The notes under the pieces are model-generated. The model was given only the letters and a program-made list of their open reading frames with translations, was not told where the DNA came from and did not search any database. This document shows, piece by piece, positions 48,705 to 57,099 of a stretch of DNA of 64,000 bases; positions within the stretch are counted from its first letter, which is position 1, and each line of letters starts with the position of its first letter. The position numbers were made by a program, and so were the translations under genes. Location: NCBI GenBank assembly GCA_026989055.1, contig JALSKC010000004.1, forward strand, positions 47,732-111,731, in the 5' to 3' direction. The stretch is from Paracoccaceae bacterium. Lineage in GTDB: Bacteria; Pseudomonadota; Alphaproteobacteria; Rhodobacterales; Rhodobacteraceae.

Positions 48705-50035
48705 GAGACCTCTATGCAACCCGGCGGGCGATGCGGGCGATGCGCAATGCTGCGTTGCAGCGCGGCGTGGTGGCGATCCTCGATGTCGGATCGTCGAAGA
48801 TCGCCTGCCTGATTCTCCGCTTCGACGGAGCGGAAATGCCGCGCGAAAGCGATGGCGTCGGCCCGATGGCGGGGCAGGGCAGGTTCCGGGTGATCGGCGC
48901 GGCGACGACCCGCTCGCGTGGGGTGCGCTTCGGCGAGATCACGGCCCTGGCCGAGACCGAGCGGGCGATCCGCACCGTGGTGCAGGCGGCGCAGAAGATG
49001 GCCGGGGTGCGGGTCGATCACGTGATCGCCACCCTTTCGGGAGGGGGGCCGCGCTCCTACGGGCTGGAGGGCGCGGTCGATCTGGAAGAGGGCACGGTGC
49101 ACGAGCATGACGTCGGTCGGGTGCTGGCGGCCTGCGAGATGCCCGACATCGGGCGCGGACGCGAGCCGCTGCACGCCCAGCCGGTGAACTTCTCCCTCGA
49201 TCATCGCACCGGGCTGGCCGATCCGCGCGGCCAGATCGGCAACCGGCTGGCGGTGGATCTGCACCTGCTGACGGTGGACACGGCAGTGCTGGAAAATCTG
49301 CTGACCTGCCTCAAGCGCTGCGACCTGGAGCTGGCCGGGCTGGCCTCGTCGGCCTATGTATCCGGGATCGCGGCCCTGGTCGAGGACGAGCAGGAGCTGG
49401 GCGCGGCCTGCATCGACATGGGCGGCGGCACCACCAGCCTGTCGATCTTTCTCAGGAAGCACATGATCTATGCCGACAGCGTGCGCCTCGGCGGCGATCA
49501 CGTGACCCTCGATATCTCCAAGGGATTGCAGGTGCCGCTGGCCACCGCCGAGCGGATCAAGACCCTGCACGGCGGCGTGGTGGCCACCGGCCTCGATGAC
49601 CGCGAGCTGATCGAGCTCGGCGGCGAGAGCGGCGACTGGGAGCACGACCGGCGCACCGTCAGCCGGGCCGAGCTGATCGGGATCATCCGCCCGCGGGTCG
49701 AGGAAATCCTGGAAGAGGTTCGCGCCTGTCTGGATGCGGCCAGCTTCGAGCAGATGCCGAGCCAGCGGATCGTGCTGACCGGCGGCGCCAGCGAGATCCC
49801 GGGGCTGGACCGCCTGGCGCCGAAGATCCTCGGCCAGCAGGTGCGCATCGGCCGCCCGCTGCGGCTGCGCGGCCTGCCGCAGGCGACTACCGGCCTGGCC
49901 TTCGCCGCGGCAGTGGGGCTCTGCCTGTTCGCGGCACACCCTCAGGACGAGTGGTGGGACTTCGAGCTTCCTTCCGAGCGATATCCGGTGCGCTCGTTGC
50001 GCCGGGCGGTGAGATGGTTCAGGGAGAACTGGTAA
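48701..50035 (+). CDS. ftsA: Cell division protein FtsA
   Basis: 444 residues, actin-like. AILDVGSSKIACLI is phosphate loop 1, the 1C subdomain follows (VDHVIATLSGG), CIDMGGGTTSLSIF is phosphate loop 2 and IVLTGGASEIPGL the adenosine motif. The C-terminus YPVRSLRRAVRWFRENW is the amphipathic membrane-targeting helix. FtsA tethers FtsZ to the membrane. The protein has a 20-residue basic N-terminal extension ahead of the first strand. A 173-base regulatory gap precedes ftsZ. Confidence 0.97.
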   Translation: MRDLYATRRAMRAMRNAALQRGVVAILDVGSSKIACLILRFDGAEMPRESDGVGPMAGQGRFRVIGAATTRSRGVRFGEITALAETERAIRTVVQAAQKMAGVRVDHVIATLSGGGPRSYGLEGAVDLEEGTVHEHDVGRVLAACEMPDIGRGREPLHAQPVNFSLDHRTGLADPRGQIGNRLAVDLHLLTVDTAVLENLLTCLKRCDLELAGLASSAYVSGIAALVEDEQELGAACIDMGGGTTSLSIFLRKHMIYADSVRLGGDHVTLDISKGLQVPLATAERIKTLHGGVVATGLDDRELIELGGESGDWEHDRRTVSRAELIGIIRPRVEEILEEVRACLDAASFEQMPSQRIVLTGGASEIPGLDRLAPKILGQQVRIGRPLRLRGLPQATTGLAFAAAVGLCLFAAHPQDEWWDFELPSERYPVRSLRRAVRWFRENW

Positions 50036-50046
50036 ACACAAGATGT

Positions 50047-50067
50047 CGGGATTTCGGCAAAATCCCG
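50047..50067 (+). other. Hairpin just after ftsA
   Basis: CGGGATTT pairs perfectly with AAATCCCG around a five-base loop, 11 bases after the ftsA stop. The T-rich DNA comes only about 25 bases later, so it is a weak terminator at best or an RNA-processing element. Confidence 0.45.
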
Positions 50068-50079
50068 CTTCCGGACACA

Positions 50080-50150
50080 GAATCTGCCCCATATTTTGTG
50101 TCATTTTTGTGTTTTTGGGGTGACGAAAGGCGCGACTCCGTTTAGGAATC
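50080..50150. promoter_or_regulatory. Three GANTC sites in front of ftsZ
   Basis: GAATC (50080-50084), GACTC (50134-50138) and GAATC (50146-50150) lie in the ftsA-ftsZ gap. GANTC is the target of the cell-cycle methylase CcrM, and the Caulobacter ftsZ promoter is controlled through such sites with GcrA. At this GC content roughly half a site would be expected by chance. Confidence 0.5.
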
Positions 50151-50208
50151 GGCGCAGATAGGGAAAATTGGCGACTTGTTGAGCCAGCGGACAACAGGCG
50201 GACGGACC

Positions 50209-51795
50209 ATGACTTTGACTCTCAAAGTGCCCCAGCAAGATGATTTGAAACCCCGTATCACGGTGTTCGGCGTCGGCGGCGCGGGCGGCAATGCGGTCAA
50301 CAACATGATCGAGAAGCAGCTCGAAGGTGTGGAGTTCGTCGTCGCCAATACCGATGCCCAGGCGCTGCAGCAGTCCCGTGCGCCCAACACGATCCAGATG
50401 GGCGTCAAGGTGACCGAGGGCCTGGGCGCCGGGGCGCGCCCGCAGATCGGGGCCAAGGCCGCCGAGGAAAGCATCGAGCAGATCGTCGATCATCTGGCCG
50501 GCGCGCACATGTGCTTCATCACCGCCGGCATGGGCGGGGGCACCGGCACCGGCGCCGCCCCGATCATCGCCCAGGCCGCGCGCGAACTGGGCGTGCTGAC
50601 GGTGGGCGTGGTCACCAAGCCTTTCCAGTTCGAAGGCGCCAAGCGCATGCGCCAGGCCGAGGAGGGCGTCGAGGCGCTGCAGAAGATGGTGGATACGCTC
50701 ATCATCATTCCCAACCAGAACCTGTTCCGCCTCGCCAATGAGAAGACCACCTTCACCGAGGCCTTCTCGATGGCCGACGACGTGCTGTATCAGGGCGTCA
50801 AGGGCGTGACCGACCTGATGGTGCGTCCGGGGCTGATCAACCTCGACTTCGCCGATGTCCGCTCGGTGATGGACGAGATGGGCAAGGCGATGATGGGCAC
50901 CGGCGAGGCCGAGGGCGAGGAGCGCGCCACCCAGGCCGCCGAGAAGGCGATCGCCAACCCGCTGCTCGACGAGGTCAGCCTCAAGGGCGCGCGTGGCGTG
51001 CTGATCAACATCACCGGCGGCTACGACCTGACCCTGTTCGAACTGGACGAGGCCGCCAACCGCATCCGCAAGGAGGTGGACCCGGAGGCCAACATCATCG
51101 TGGGTTCCACCCTGGATGCCGAGATGGAAGGGGTGATGCGGGTCTCGGTGGTGGCCACCGGGATCGACATGACCGACAACAGCGCGCAGGAAGTGCGGGC
51201 GCTGCCGTCGGCGGCCGCCGCGCCGGCGATCACGGCAGGAAATGCCCCTGCCGCCCTCCCCCCCGGAGAGCCCGAGGAAGACGAGTCGGAGCCGTGCCCC
51301 GGGGGCGTGTCGGCAGGGGAGGGCATTTCGCAGGAGGCGCAGCAGCCCGCCGCCGCTGCCGACGACGATGGACTGCCGCCGCCCGCCTACCGGCCGGCCG
51401 GGGAGAGCGGCGCGGCGGCGGGGGAGAATGCCGCCGATTTCGTCGCCCCGAGGCCGCCGGCCCCCGGAACCCCTTCGCCGGAGGCGCTGGAACGCCTGCA
51501 GAAGGCGGTGCGCAACGCTTCCGGCCAGAAAGGGGCCCCGCCTCGCTCCGAGGGCGGAACCGCCGGGCAGGCGGCCTCCGAGCAGCGCTCCTCGCGCTTC
51601 GGGATCAATTCGCTGATCGGCCGGATGACCGGGCAGCAGGCCGAACCTCCCCGGCAGCAGCCGGCGGCACGCCGCCAGCCGCCGGTTTCGGGCGAGGCGG
51701 AGACACCGGCCGCAACCGCCCCGGATGCCGATCGGGAGCGGGTGGACCAGGAGCGGGTGGAGATCCCCGCCTTCCTGCGTCGTCAGGCCAACTGA
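50209..51795 (+). CDS. ftsZ: Cell division GTPase FtsZ
   Basis: 528 residues. [18 protein letters not shown] starts the GTPase domain; [12 protein letters not shown] is the tubulin signature; [11 protein letters not shown] and the T7-loop region complete the core by about residue 320. A long disordered linker rich in Pro, Ala, Glu and Gly (about 325-510) follows, and the end [11 protein letters not shown] is the conserved C-terminal peptide that binds FtsA. FtsZ polymerises at mid-cell into the division ring. The linker is typical for alphaproteobacteria. Confidence 0.98.
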   Translation: MTLTLKVPQQDDLKPRITVFGVGGAGGNAVNNMIEKQLEGVEFVVANTDAQALQQSRAPNTIQMGVKVTEGLGAGARPQIGAKAAEESIEQIVDHLAGAHMCFITAGMGGGTGTGAAPIIAQAARELGVLTVGVVTKPFQFEGAKRMRQAEEGVEALQKMVDTLIIIPNQNLFRLANEKTTFTEAFSMADDVLYQGVKGVTDLMVRPGLINLDFADVRSVMDEMGKAMMGTGEAEGEERATQAAEKAIANPLLDEVSLKGARGVLINITGGYDLTLFELDEAANRIRKEVDPEANIIVGSTLDAEMEGVMRVSVVATGIDMTDNSAQEVRALPSAAAAPAITAGNAPAALPPGEPEEDESEPCPGGVSAGEGISQEAQQPAAAADDDGLPPPAYRPAGESGAAAGENAADFVAPRPPAPGTPSPEALERLQKAVRNASGQKGAPPRSEGGTAGQAASEQRSSRFGINSLIGRMTGQQAEPPRQQPAARRQPPVSGEAETPAATAPDADRERVDQERVEIPAFLRRQAN

Positions 51796-51903
51796 CCGGG
51801 CCGCCGGATCGGCGGAAACCCGCCGGGCCGACGCCTTCGGCGGCCGTTCCCTTCCGGAGGGCGGCCGCTTCCGGCGGTTTGTTGCGCATGGTGGCGGATG
51901 ATG

Positions 51904-51919
51904 TTGCAATGCGTTGCAA
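51904..51919. promoter_or_regulatory. Paired TTGCAA palindromes upstream of lpxC
   Basis: TTGCAA-TGCG-TTGCAA: two copies of a six-base palindrome ten bases apart, one helical turn, 70 bases before lpxC. The spacing suits a dimeric regulator or two adjacent binding sites. TTGCAA also resembles a -35 element. Confidence 0.45.
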
Positions 51920-51989
51920 AGTTTGAATTGAGCCTCGTCCCTCCGCCGGTTAGGGAAAGCGGAGCCGACACGGGAACACGAGGCGCATC

Positions 51990-52910
51990 TTGCAGACGAC
52001 GATCAGCTCTCCGGCCAGCTTCAGCGGCGTGGGTCTGCACTCGGGGCGGATGGCGCGCCTCGTCGTCCGTCCGGCGGCCGCCGACACCGGCATCCGCTTC
52101 CGCCGTATCGATGTTCGGGAAGACGCGCAGATCGTCGCTGCGCGCTGGGATGCGGTGCGCCCCGCTCCCCTGTGCACCCGGATCGAGAATGACTCGGGGG
52201 TGGGGGTTTCGACCGTCGAGCATCTGATGGCCGCGCTGGCCGGCTGCGGCATCCACAATGCCCTGATCGAGATCGACGGGCCCGAAGTCCCGATCCTGGA
52301 CGGCAGCGCCGCCCCCTTCGTCCGGGCGATCCTGGCGTGCGGGGTGCGCCGGCTGCAGGCGCCGGTACGCGCGATCCGGATCCTGGAAACCGTCACGCTG
52401 CGCGAAGGGACGGCACTGGCCCGGCTCGAACCGGCCGAGGATTTCGAGATCTCGTTCCGGATCGAATTCGCCGATGCGGCGATCGGGGCCCAGGAAAAGC
52501 GGCTGAACATGGCCAACGGCGCCTTCGTGCGCGAGCTCTGCGACAGCCGCACCTTCTGTCTGCAGCGCGATATCGCGGCAATGCGCGCCCGCGGGCTGGC
52601 GCTTGGCGGCAGCTTCGAAAATGCGGTGGTGGTGGATGGCGCAAGGGTGCTCTCGCCCGGCGGGTTGCGCTACGCCGACGAGGCGGTGCGCCACAAGATG
52701 CTGGATGCGCTGGGCGACCTGTCGCTGGCCGGGGCGCCGCTGTTCGGCCGCTATGTGGGCATCCGGGCCGGCCATGCCCTGACCAACCGGCTCCTGCGGG
52801 CGCTGTTCGAGCGCCCGGGCGCCTTCGAGGAGGTCGAATGCGATGCCGCGGCCGCGCGTCGGCTGCCCGGCGTCGGGATCGCCCGCAGCGATTTTCCCGC
52901 AGTCGCCTGA
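51990..52910 (+). CDS. lpxC: UDP-3-O-acyl-N-acetylglucosamine deacetylase
   Basis: 306 residues from a rare TTG start at 51990. SGVGLHSG is the N-terminal motif. The zinc ligands are His78 (VSTVEHLMAAL), His235 and Asp239 (AVRHKMLDALGDL), and His262 in RAGHALTN is the catalytic base. It carries out the committed step of lipid A synthesis, so the cell makes lipopolysaccharide. Its place after ftsZ is the usual one. The weak start codon may keep LpxC levels low. Confidence 0.96.
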   Translation: MQTTISSPASFSGVGLHSGRMARLVVRPAAADTGIRFRRIDVREDAQIVAARWDAVRPAPLCTRIENDSGVGVSTVEHLMAALAGCGIHNALIEIDGPEVPILDGSAAPFVRAILACGVRRLQAPVRAIRILETVTLREGTALARLEPAEDFEISFRIEFADAAIGAQEKRLNMANGAFVRELCDSRTFCLQRDIAAMRARGLALGGSFENAVVVDGARVLSPGGLRYADEAVRHKMLDALGDLSLAGAPLFGRYVGIRAGHALTNRLLRALFERPGAFEEVECDAAAARRLPGVGIARSDFPAVA

Positions 52911-53026
52911 GCGCCTCCATTTTCCCGCCAAAGGCGTTTTGCACCGGTTCTTTCTATGCTAGGACCGTTGCCAGAAACGCCGGTGCGCGCAAGAAAGGCA
53001 CAAGCAACGGAACGGGTGGGCAGCCG

Positions 53027-53866
53027 ATGGCAAGAGCCGGACAACTCCGCAACATTGTCGTTTCCCTGGCGGGGGCCGCCCTGCTGGCCGCCTGCGCCGG
53101 CAGCGCTCCCGGCAACCTGCCGCTGGAAGGTTTCACCGCGGCCGAGATCTACGAGCGCGCGGAATACGAGCTCTCCCGCGGGCGGGAAAAGGATGCCGCT
53201 TTCTATTTCGGAGAGATCGAGCGCCTCTACCCCTATTCGCAATGGGCCCAGAGAGCGCTGATCATGCAGGCCTATTCCTATTACCGGCGCGGTGACTACG
53301 CCGACAGCCGGGCCAGCGCCCGCCGCTATCTCGAATTCTACCCTGCCGGCGAGGATGCGGCCTATGCGCAATATCTGGTCGCGCTGAGCCATTACGACCA
53401 GATCGACGACGTGGGCCGCGACCAGGGGCTTGCCCTCGAGGCGCTGCAGGAGCTGCGCAAGGTGATCGAGACCTATCCCGACAGCGACTATGCCCGTTCG
53501 GCGGAGCTCAAGTTCGACCTGGCCTTCGACCAGCTCGCGGCCAAGGAGATGGAAGTCGGCCGCTACTACCTGAAGCGCGGCCATTACGCGGCGGCGGCAA
53601 ACCGTTTCCGCACCGTGGTCGAGCAGTTCCAGACTACGAGTCAGACCCCGGAGGCGCTCTACCGCCTGATCGAGAGCTACCTTGCGCTCGGACTCGAGGA
53701 GGAGGCCCGCACCGCCGGGGCGATCCTCGGGCACAACTTCCGCGCCAGCCCCTATTACCGGGACGGCCATGCGCTGCTCGCCGGGCGCGGCCTGTCCCCG
53801 GGGGCCGCCGGCGACAGCTGGCTCGTCGCCGTCTGGCGCCAGGTGATCCGCGGCGCGTGGCTCTAG
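53027..53866 (+). CDS. bamD: Outer-membrane assembly lipoprotein BamD
   Basis: 279 residues. The signal peptide ends in a lipobox LLAAC with Cys23 as the lipidation site. EIYERAEYELSRGREKDAAFYFGEIERLYPYSQWAQRALIMQAYSYYRRGDY and later blocks form tetratricopeptide-like repeats of the BamD/ComL family. It works with BamA to fold beta-barrel proteins into the outer membrane. TATGCT at 52955-52960 may be a -10. recN follows after 19 bases. Confidence 0.95.
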   Translation: MARAGQLRNIVVSLAGAALLAACAGSAPGNLPLEGFTAAEIYERAEYELSRGREKDAAFYFGEIERLYPYSQWAQRALIMQAYSYYRRGDYADSRASARRYLEFYPAGEDAAYAQYLVALSHYDQIDDVGRDQGLALEALQELRKVIETYPDSDYARSAELKFDLAFDQLAAKEMEVGRYYLKRGHYAAAANRFRTVVEQFQTTSQTPEALYRLIESYLALGLEEEARTAGAILGHNFRASPYYRDGHALLAGRGLSPGAAGDSWLVAVWRQVIRGAWL

Positions 53867-53885
53867 GGCCGGAAGGGGCGCGGCC

Positions 53886-55535
53886 ATGCTGAGCAGTCTC
53901 GAGATCCGGGACATGCTGCTCATCGACCGGCTGGAGCTGACCTTCAGGCCGGGGCTGAACGCGCTTACCGGAGAGACCGGCGCCGGCAAGTCGATCCTGC
54001 TGGATGCGCTGGGTTTCGCGCTCGGCTGGCGGGGGCGGGCGGTGCGCCCGCGCGCCGGCGCCGCGCACGGCGAGGTGACGGCGGTTTTCGACATCGCTGC
54101 CAACCCGGCGGCGCGAAAACTGCTCGAAGAGGCCGGGCTTGCGGCGGGCGACGAGCTGCTCCTGCATCGCAGCATCAGCAGCGAGGGGCGCAGGACATTG
54201 CGGATCAACGACCGGCGCGCCTCGGTCGAGACGCTGCGCGCGCTGGCCGACTGCCTGGTGTCGCTGCACGGCCAGCAGGATGATCGCGGGCTTCTGGACG
54301 CCTCCGGCCATCGGCGGATCCTGGACGGTTTCGCCGGCCTGACCGGGGATGTGCAGGCCGTCCGGCAGGCCTGGCAGGCATGGCGCCAGGCGCGCGAGGA
54401 TCTGGAGGTCGCGCAGGCGGCCCTGGAGCAGGCACGGCGCGAGGAGGACTATCTGCGCCACGCCCATGACGAGCTGGAGCGGCTCGACCCGCAGCCCGAC
54501 GAGGAAGCCTCCCTCGACGCCCGGCGCCGGTTGATGCGGGCAGCGGCGAAGATCGGCGAGGATGTTTCCCGTGCCCTGGCTGCGATCGGGCCCGAAGGGG
54601 CCGAGGGGCGGCTGGCCGATGCGTTGCGCTGGATCGAGAGTGCGGCAGGGGCGGCGGAAGAACGGCTCGATCCGGTGCTGGCGGCGCTCGGCCGGGCGCT
54701 GGACGAGACCGCCGAGGCGCAGGCCGGCATCGAGCGGATGCTGGAGGCGCTGGCCTTCGAGCCGGCCGAGCTGGAGCGGCTCGAGGAACGGCTGTTCGCC
54801 CTGCGCGCCCTGGCGCGCAAGCATGGGGTTTCTCCCGGGGAACTGCCGGCGCTGCGCGGCGAGCTTGCGCGCCGGCTGGCGGCGCTCGAAGGGAGCGCGG
54901 AGGATCTCGACAGGCTGCGCCGGGCGCTGCAGGAGGCCGAAACGGCCCATGCCCGGGCTGCCGGCGCGCTGCACGAACGCCGCTGCGCCGCCGCGGCCCG
55001 GCTCGACGAGGCGATGGCCCGGGAGCTCGCCCCGCTGAAGCTGGAACATGCGCGTTTTTGCACCCTCGTCAGCCCGACCGAACCGGGGCCGGAGGGGTGC
55101 GATTCGGTCGTCTTCCACGTCGCCACCAGCCCCGGCGCGCCGGCCGGACCGCTGAACCGGATCGCCTCGGGCGGCGAGCTCTCGCGTTTCCTGCTCGCGC
55201 TCCGGGTCTGCCTGCGCGCCGGCCAGGGCGGACGGGTCATGATCTTCGACGAGATCGATCGCGGGGTGGGCGGGGCCACCGCCGATGCGGTCGGGCGCCG
55301 CCTGGAGCGGCTGGCCGGGGCGGCCCAGGTGCTGGTGGTCACCCATGCGCCCCAGGTGGCGGCCCGGGCGGCGCATCACTGGCGGGTGGAGAAGCAGGTG
55401 AGGGGGGGCGAGACATTTTCGCGGGTCGTGCCGCTGTCGGCCGAGGCGCGTATCGACGAGATCGCCCGGATGCTGGCCGGCGATACCGTTACCGATGCCG
55501 CCCGCGCCGCCGCCCGCGCGCTGCTGGCCGGCTGA
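53886..55535 (+). CDS. recN: DNA repair protein RecN
   Basis: 549 residues, an SMC-like ATPase. MLSSLEIRDMLLIDRLEL and LTGETGAGKSILLDALG (Walker A) open the protein; LHGQQDDRGLLD follows; the middle is a long coiled coil rich in Ala, Glu and Arg; LNRIASGGELSRFLLALR is the ABC signature and MIFDEIDRGVGGATADAVG the Walker B. RecN holds broken DNA ends together for recombination repair. It is the last gene of the cluster and is convergent with the dehydrogenase gene. Confidence 0.96.
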   Translation: MLSSLEIRDMLLIDRLELTFRPGLNALTGETGAGKSILLDALGFALGWRGRAVRPRAGAAHGEVTAVFDIAANPAARKLLEEAGLAAGDELLLHRSISSEGRRTLRINDRRASVETLRALADCLVSLHGQQDDRGLLDASGHRRILDGFAGLTGDVQAVRQAWQAWRQAREDLEVAQAALEQARREEDYLRHAHDELERLDPQPDEEASLDARRRLMRAAAKIGEDVSRALAAIGPEGAEGRLADALRWIESAAGAAEERLDPVLAALGRALDETAEAQAGIERMLEALAFEPAELERLEERLFALRALARKHGVSPGELPALRGELARRLAALEGSAEDLDRLRRALQEAETAHARAAGALHERRCAAAARLDEAMARELAPLKLEHARFCTLVSPTEPGPEGCDSVVFHVATSPGAPAGPLNRIASGGELSRFLLALRVCLRAGQGGRVMIFDEIDRGVGGATADAVGRRLERLAGAAQVLVVTHAPQVAARAAHHWRVEKQVRGGETFSRVVPLSAEARIDEIARMLAGDTVTDAARAAARALLAG

Positions 55536-55586
55536 GCCTCCCGCCGCCCGCGGCCACCGCCCGCCCGCGCGCTGCCGGCCCGGCCC

Positions 55587-55622
55587 CTTGCGGCGGCTCT
55601 TGCGGCGGCTCTTGCGGCGGTT
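55587..55622. repeat. Three tandem 12-bp repeats between convergent genes
   Basis: CTTGCGGCGGCT occurs three times (two perfect, the third ending TT) in the 98-base gap between the ends of recN and the dehydrogenase gene. No coding role. Confidence 0.9.
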
Positions 55623-55633
55623 GGCGCCGGCGT

Positions 55634-57013
55634 TCATGGGGCGGCGGGGGGCACCAGCTTGCCCGGGTTCAGGATGCCGGCCGGGTCGAGCGCCTGCTTG
55701 AGCTGGCCCATCACCTGCCAGGCGGGGCCGTGCTCGGAGGCCATGTAGCCCAGCTTTCCCAGCCCGATCCCGTGTTCGCCGCTCACCGTGCCGCCCAGCC
55801 GCAGGGCGCGTTCGGCCATCCGCCCGGAAAGCCGCTCGGCAGCGGCCATCTCGGCGGCGTTTCCCGGCTCGACCAGCAGGATCGCGTGAAAGTTGCCGTC
55901 TCCCACATGGCCGAGGATCGGCCCTTCCAGCGGCGAGGCGGCGATTTCGGCCGCGGTCTCCTCCACCGCTTCGGCCAGGCGGGAGATCGGCACGCAGATG
56001 TCGGTCACCAGCGCGCGTGCGCCCGGGCGCAGCGCGAGGCAGGCGTAATAGGCCTGATGGCGCATCTCCCACAGCCGGTTGCGTTCTTCCGCGCGATCCG
56101 ACCAGCGGAACCCGGCGGCGCCGAACTCGGCGGCGATCTCGCCGAAGGTCTCGGCCTGCTCTGCAACCGCGGCGGGGGTGCCGTGAAATTCCACCAGAAG
56201 ATGCGGCCGCTCCGGCAGCCCGGCACCGGAGCGGGCGTTCACGGCGCGCACGCTGGCCGTATCCAGGAACTCGATCCGCGCCATCGGCACGCCGGACTGG
56301 ATGGTGGCGATCACCGCATTGACGGCACCCTTCATGTCGTCAAAGGCGCAGACCGCCGCAGAGATGGCCTCGGGCAGCCCGTGCAGGCGGAGCGTCAGCT
56401 CGGTGATCAGCCCCAGCGTTCCTTCCGACCCCACGAACAGCGCCGTCAGGTCATAGCCGGTTGCCGATTTGCGCGCGGCCGATCCGGTGCGGATCACCCG
56501 CCCGTCCGCCAGCACCACCTGCAGCCCCAGCACGGCCTCGCGCATGGTGCCGTAGCGCACGGTGGTGGTGCCGCTGGCGCGCGTCGAGGCCATCCCCCCG
56601 AGCGAGGCATCGGCGCCGGGATCGACCGGAAAGAACAGCCCCGTCGCGCGCAGCTCCCGGTTCAGCGCTTCGCGGGTGAGGCCGGGCTGCACCACCGCGT
56701 TCATGTCCTCGGCATTGACCTGTATCAGCCTGTTCATGCGCGAGAAATCCACCACCACCCCGCCGCGCACCGCCAGCGACTGCGCCTCCAGCGAGGTGCC
56801 GGTTCCCCAGCCGACGACCGGGCAGCCTTCCTGCGTGCAGAGCGTTGCGATGCGCGCGACCTCCTCGGTGCTTTCCGGGTAGGCAACGGCATCGGGCAGC
56901 ATCGGCGGGAAATGGGTTTCGCTGCCGCCGTGGGCGGCAAGATCGCTCTTGGATCGGTTCAGGCGATTGCCTAGAAAGGTCTGCAGCCCGGCGATGGCGC
57001 TCTCGATGCTCAT
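55634..57013 (-). CDS. dld: FAD-linked D-lactate dehydrogenase / glycolate-oxidase-type flavoprotein
   Basis: 459 residues from ATG 57013, with AGGAGG before it. Residues 40-220 are an FAD-binding type 4 domain: PVVGWGTGTSLEAQSLAVRGG, DPGADASLGGMASTRASGTTTVRYG and GYDLTALFVGSEGTLGLITE. The C-terminal oxidase domain ends in LGGTVSGEHGIGLGKLGYM and ALDPAGILNPGKL, as in D-lactate dehydrogenase (cytochrome) and GlcD. It probably oxidises a D-2-hydroxy acid and passes electrons to the respiratory chain. D-lactate is most likely, but glycolate or 2-hydroxyglutarate cannot be ruled out. Confidence 0.85.
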   Translation of the reverse strand: MSIESAIAGLQTFLGNRLNRSKSDLAAHGGSETHFPPMLPDAVAYPESTEEVARIATLCTQEGCPVVGWGTGTSLEAQSLAVRGGVVVDFSRMNRLIQVNAEDMNAVVQPGLTREALNRELRATGLFFPVDPGADASLGGMASTRASGTTTVRYGTMREAVLGLQVVLADGRVIRTGSAARKSATGYDLTALFVGSEGTLGLITELTLRLHGLPEAISAAVCAFDDMKGAVNAVIATIQSGVPMARIEFLDTASVRAVNARSGAGLPERPHLLVEFHGTPAAVAEQAETFGEIAAEFGAAGFRWSDRAEERNRLWEMRHQAYYACLALRPGARALVTDICVPISRLAEAVEETAAEIAASPLEGPILGHVGDGNFHAILLVEPGNAAEMAAAERLSGRMAERALRLGGTVSGEHGIGLGKLGYMASEHGPAWQVMGQLKQALDPAGILNPGKLVPPAAP

Positions 57014-57039
57014 GCGGTGCCTCCTTCTGCCCGGGTGCG

Positions 57040-57069
57040 AACCTAGGCCGGGCGGGCGGCCGGGGTAAA
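57040..57069 (-). promoter_or_regulatory. Candidate promoter of the dehydrogenase gene
   Basis: On the minus strand TTTACC (57069-57064), an 18-base gap and TAGGTT (57045-57040), 26 bases before the start codon. It lies in the gap shared with the divergent CLC gene. Confidence 0.4.
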
Positions 57070-57099
57070 GCGCGAAACCGGCCCGCAGGCGGGAAAGCG

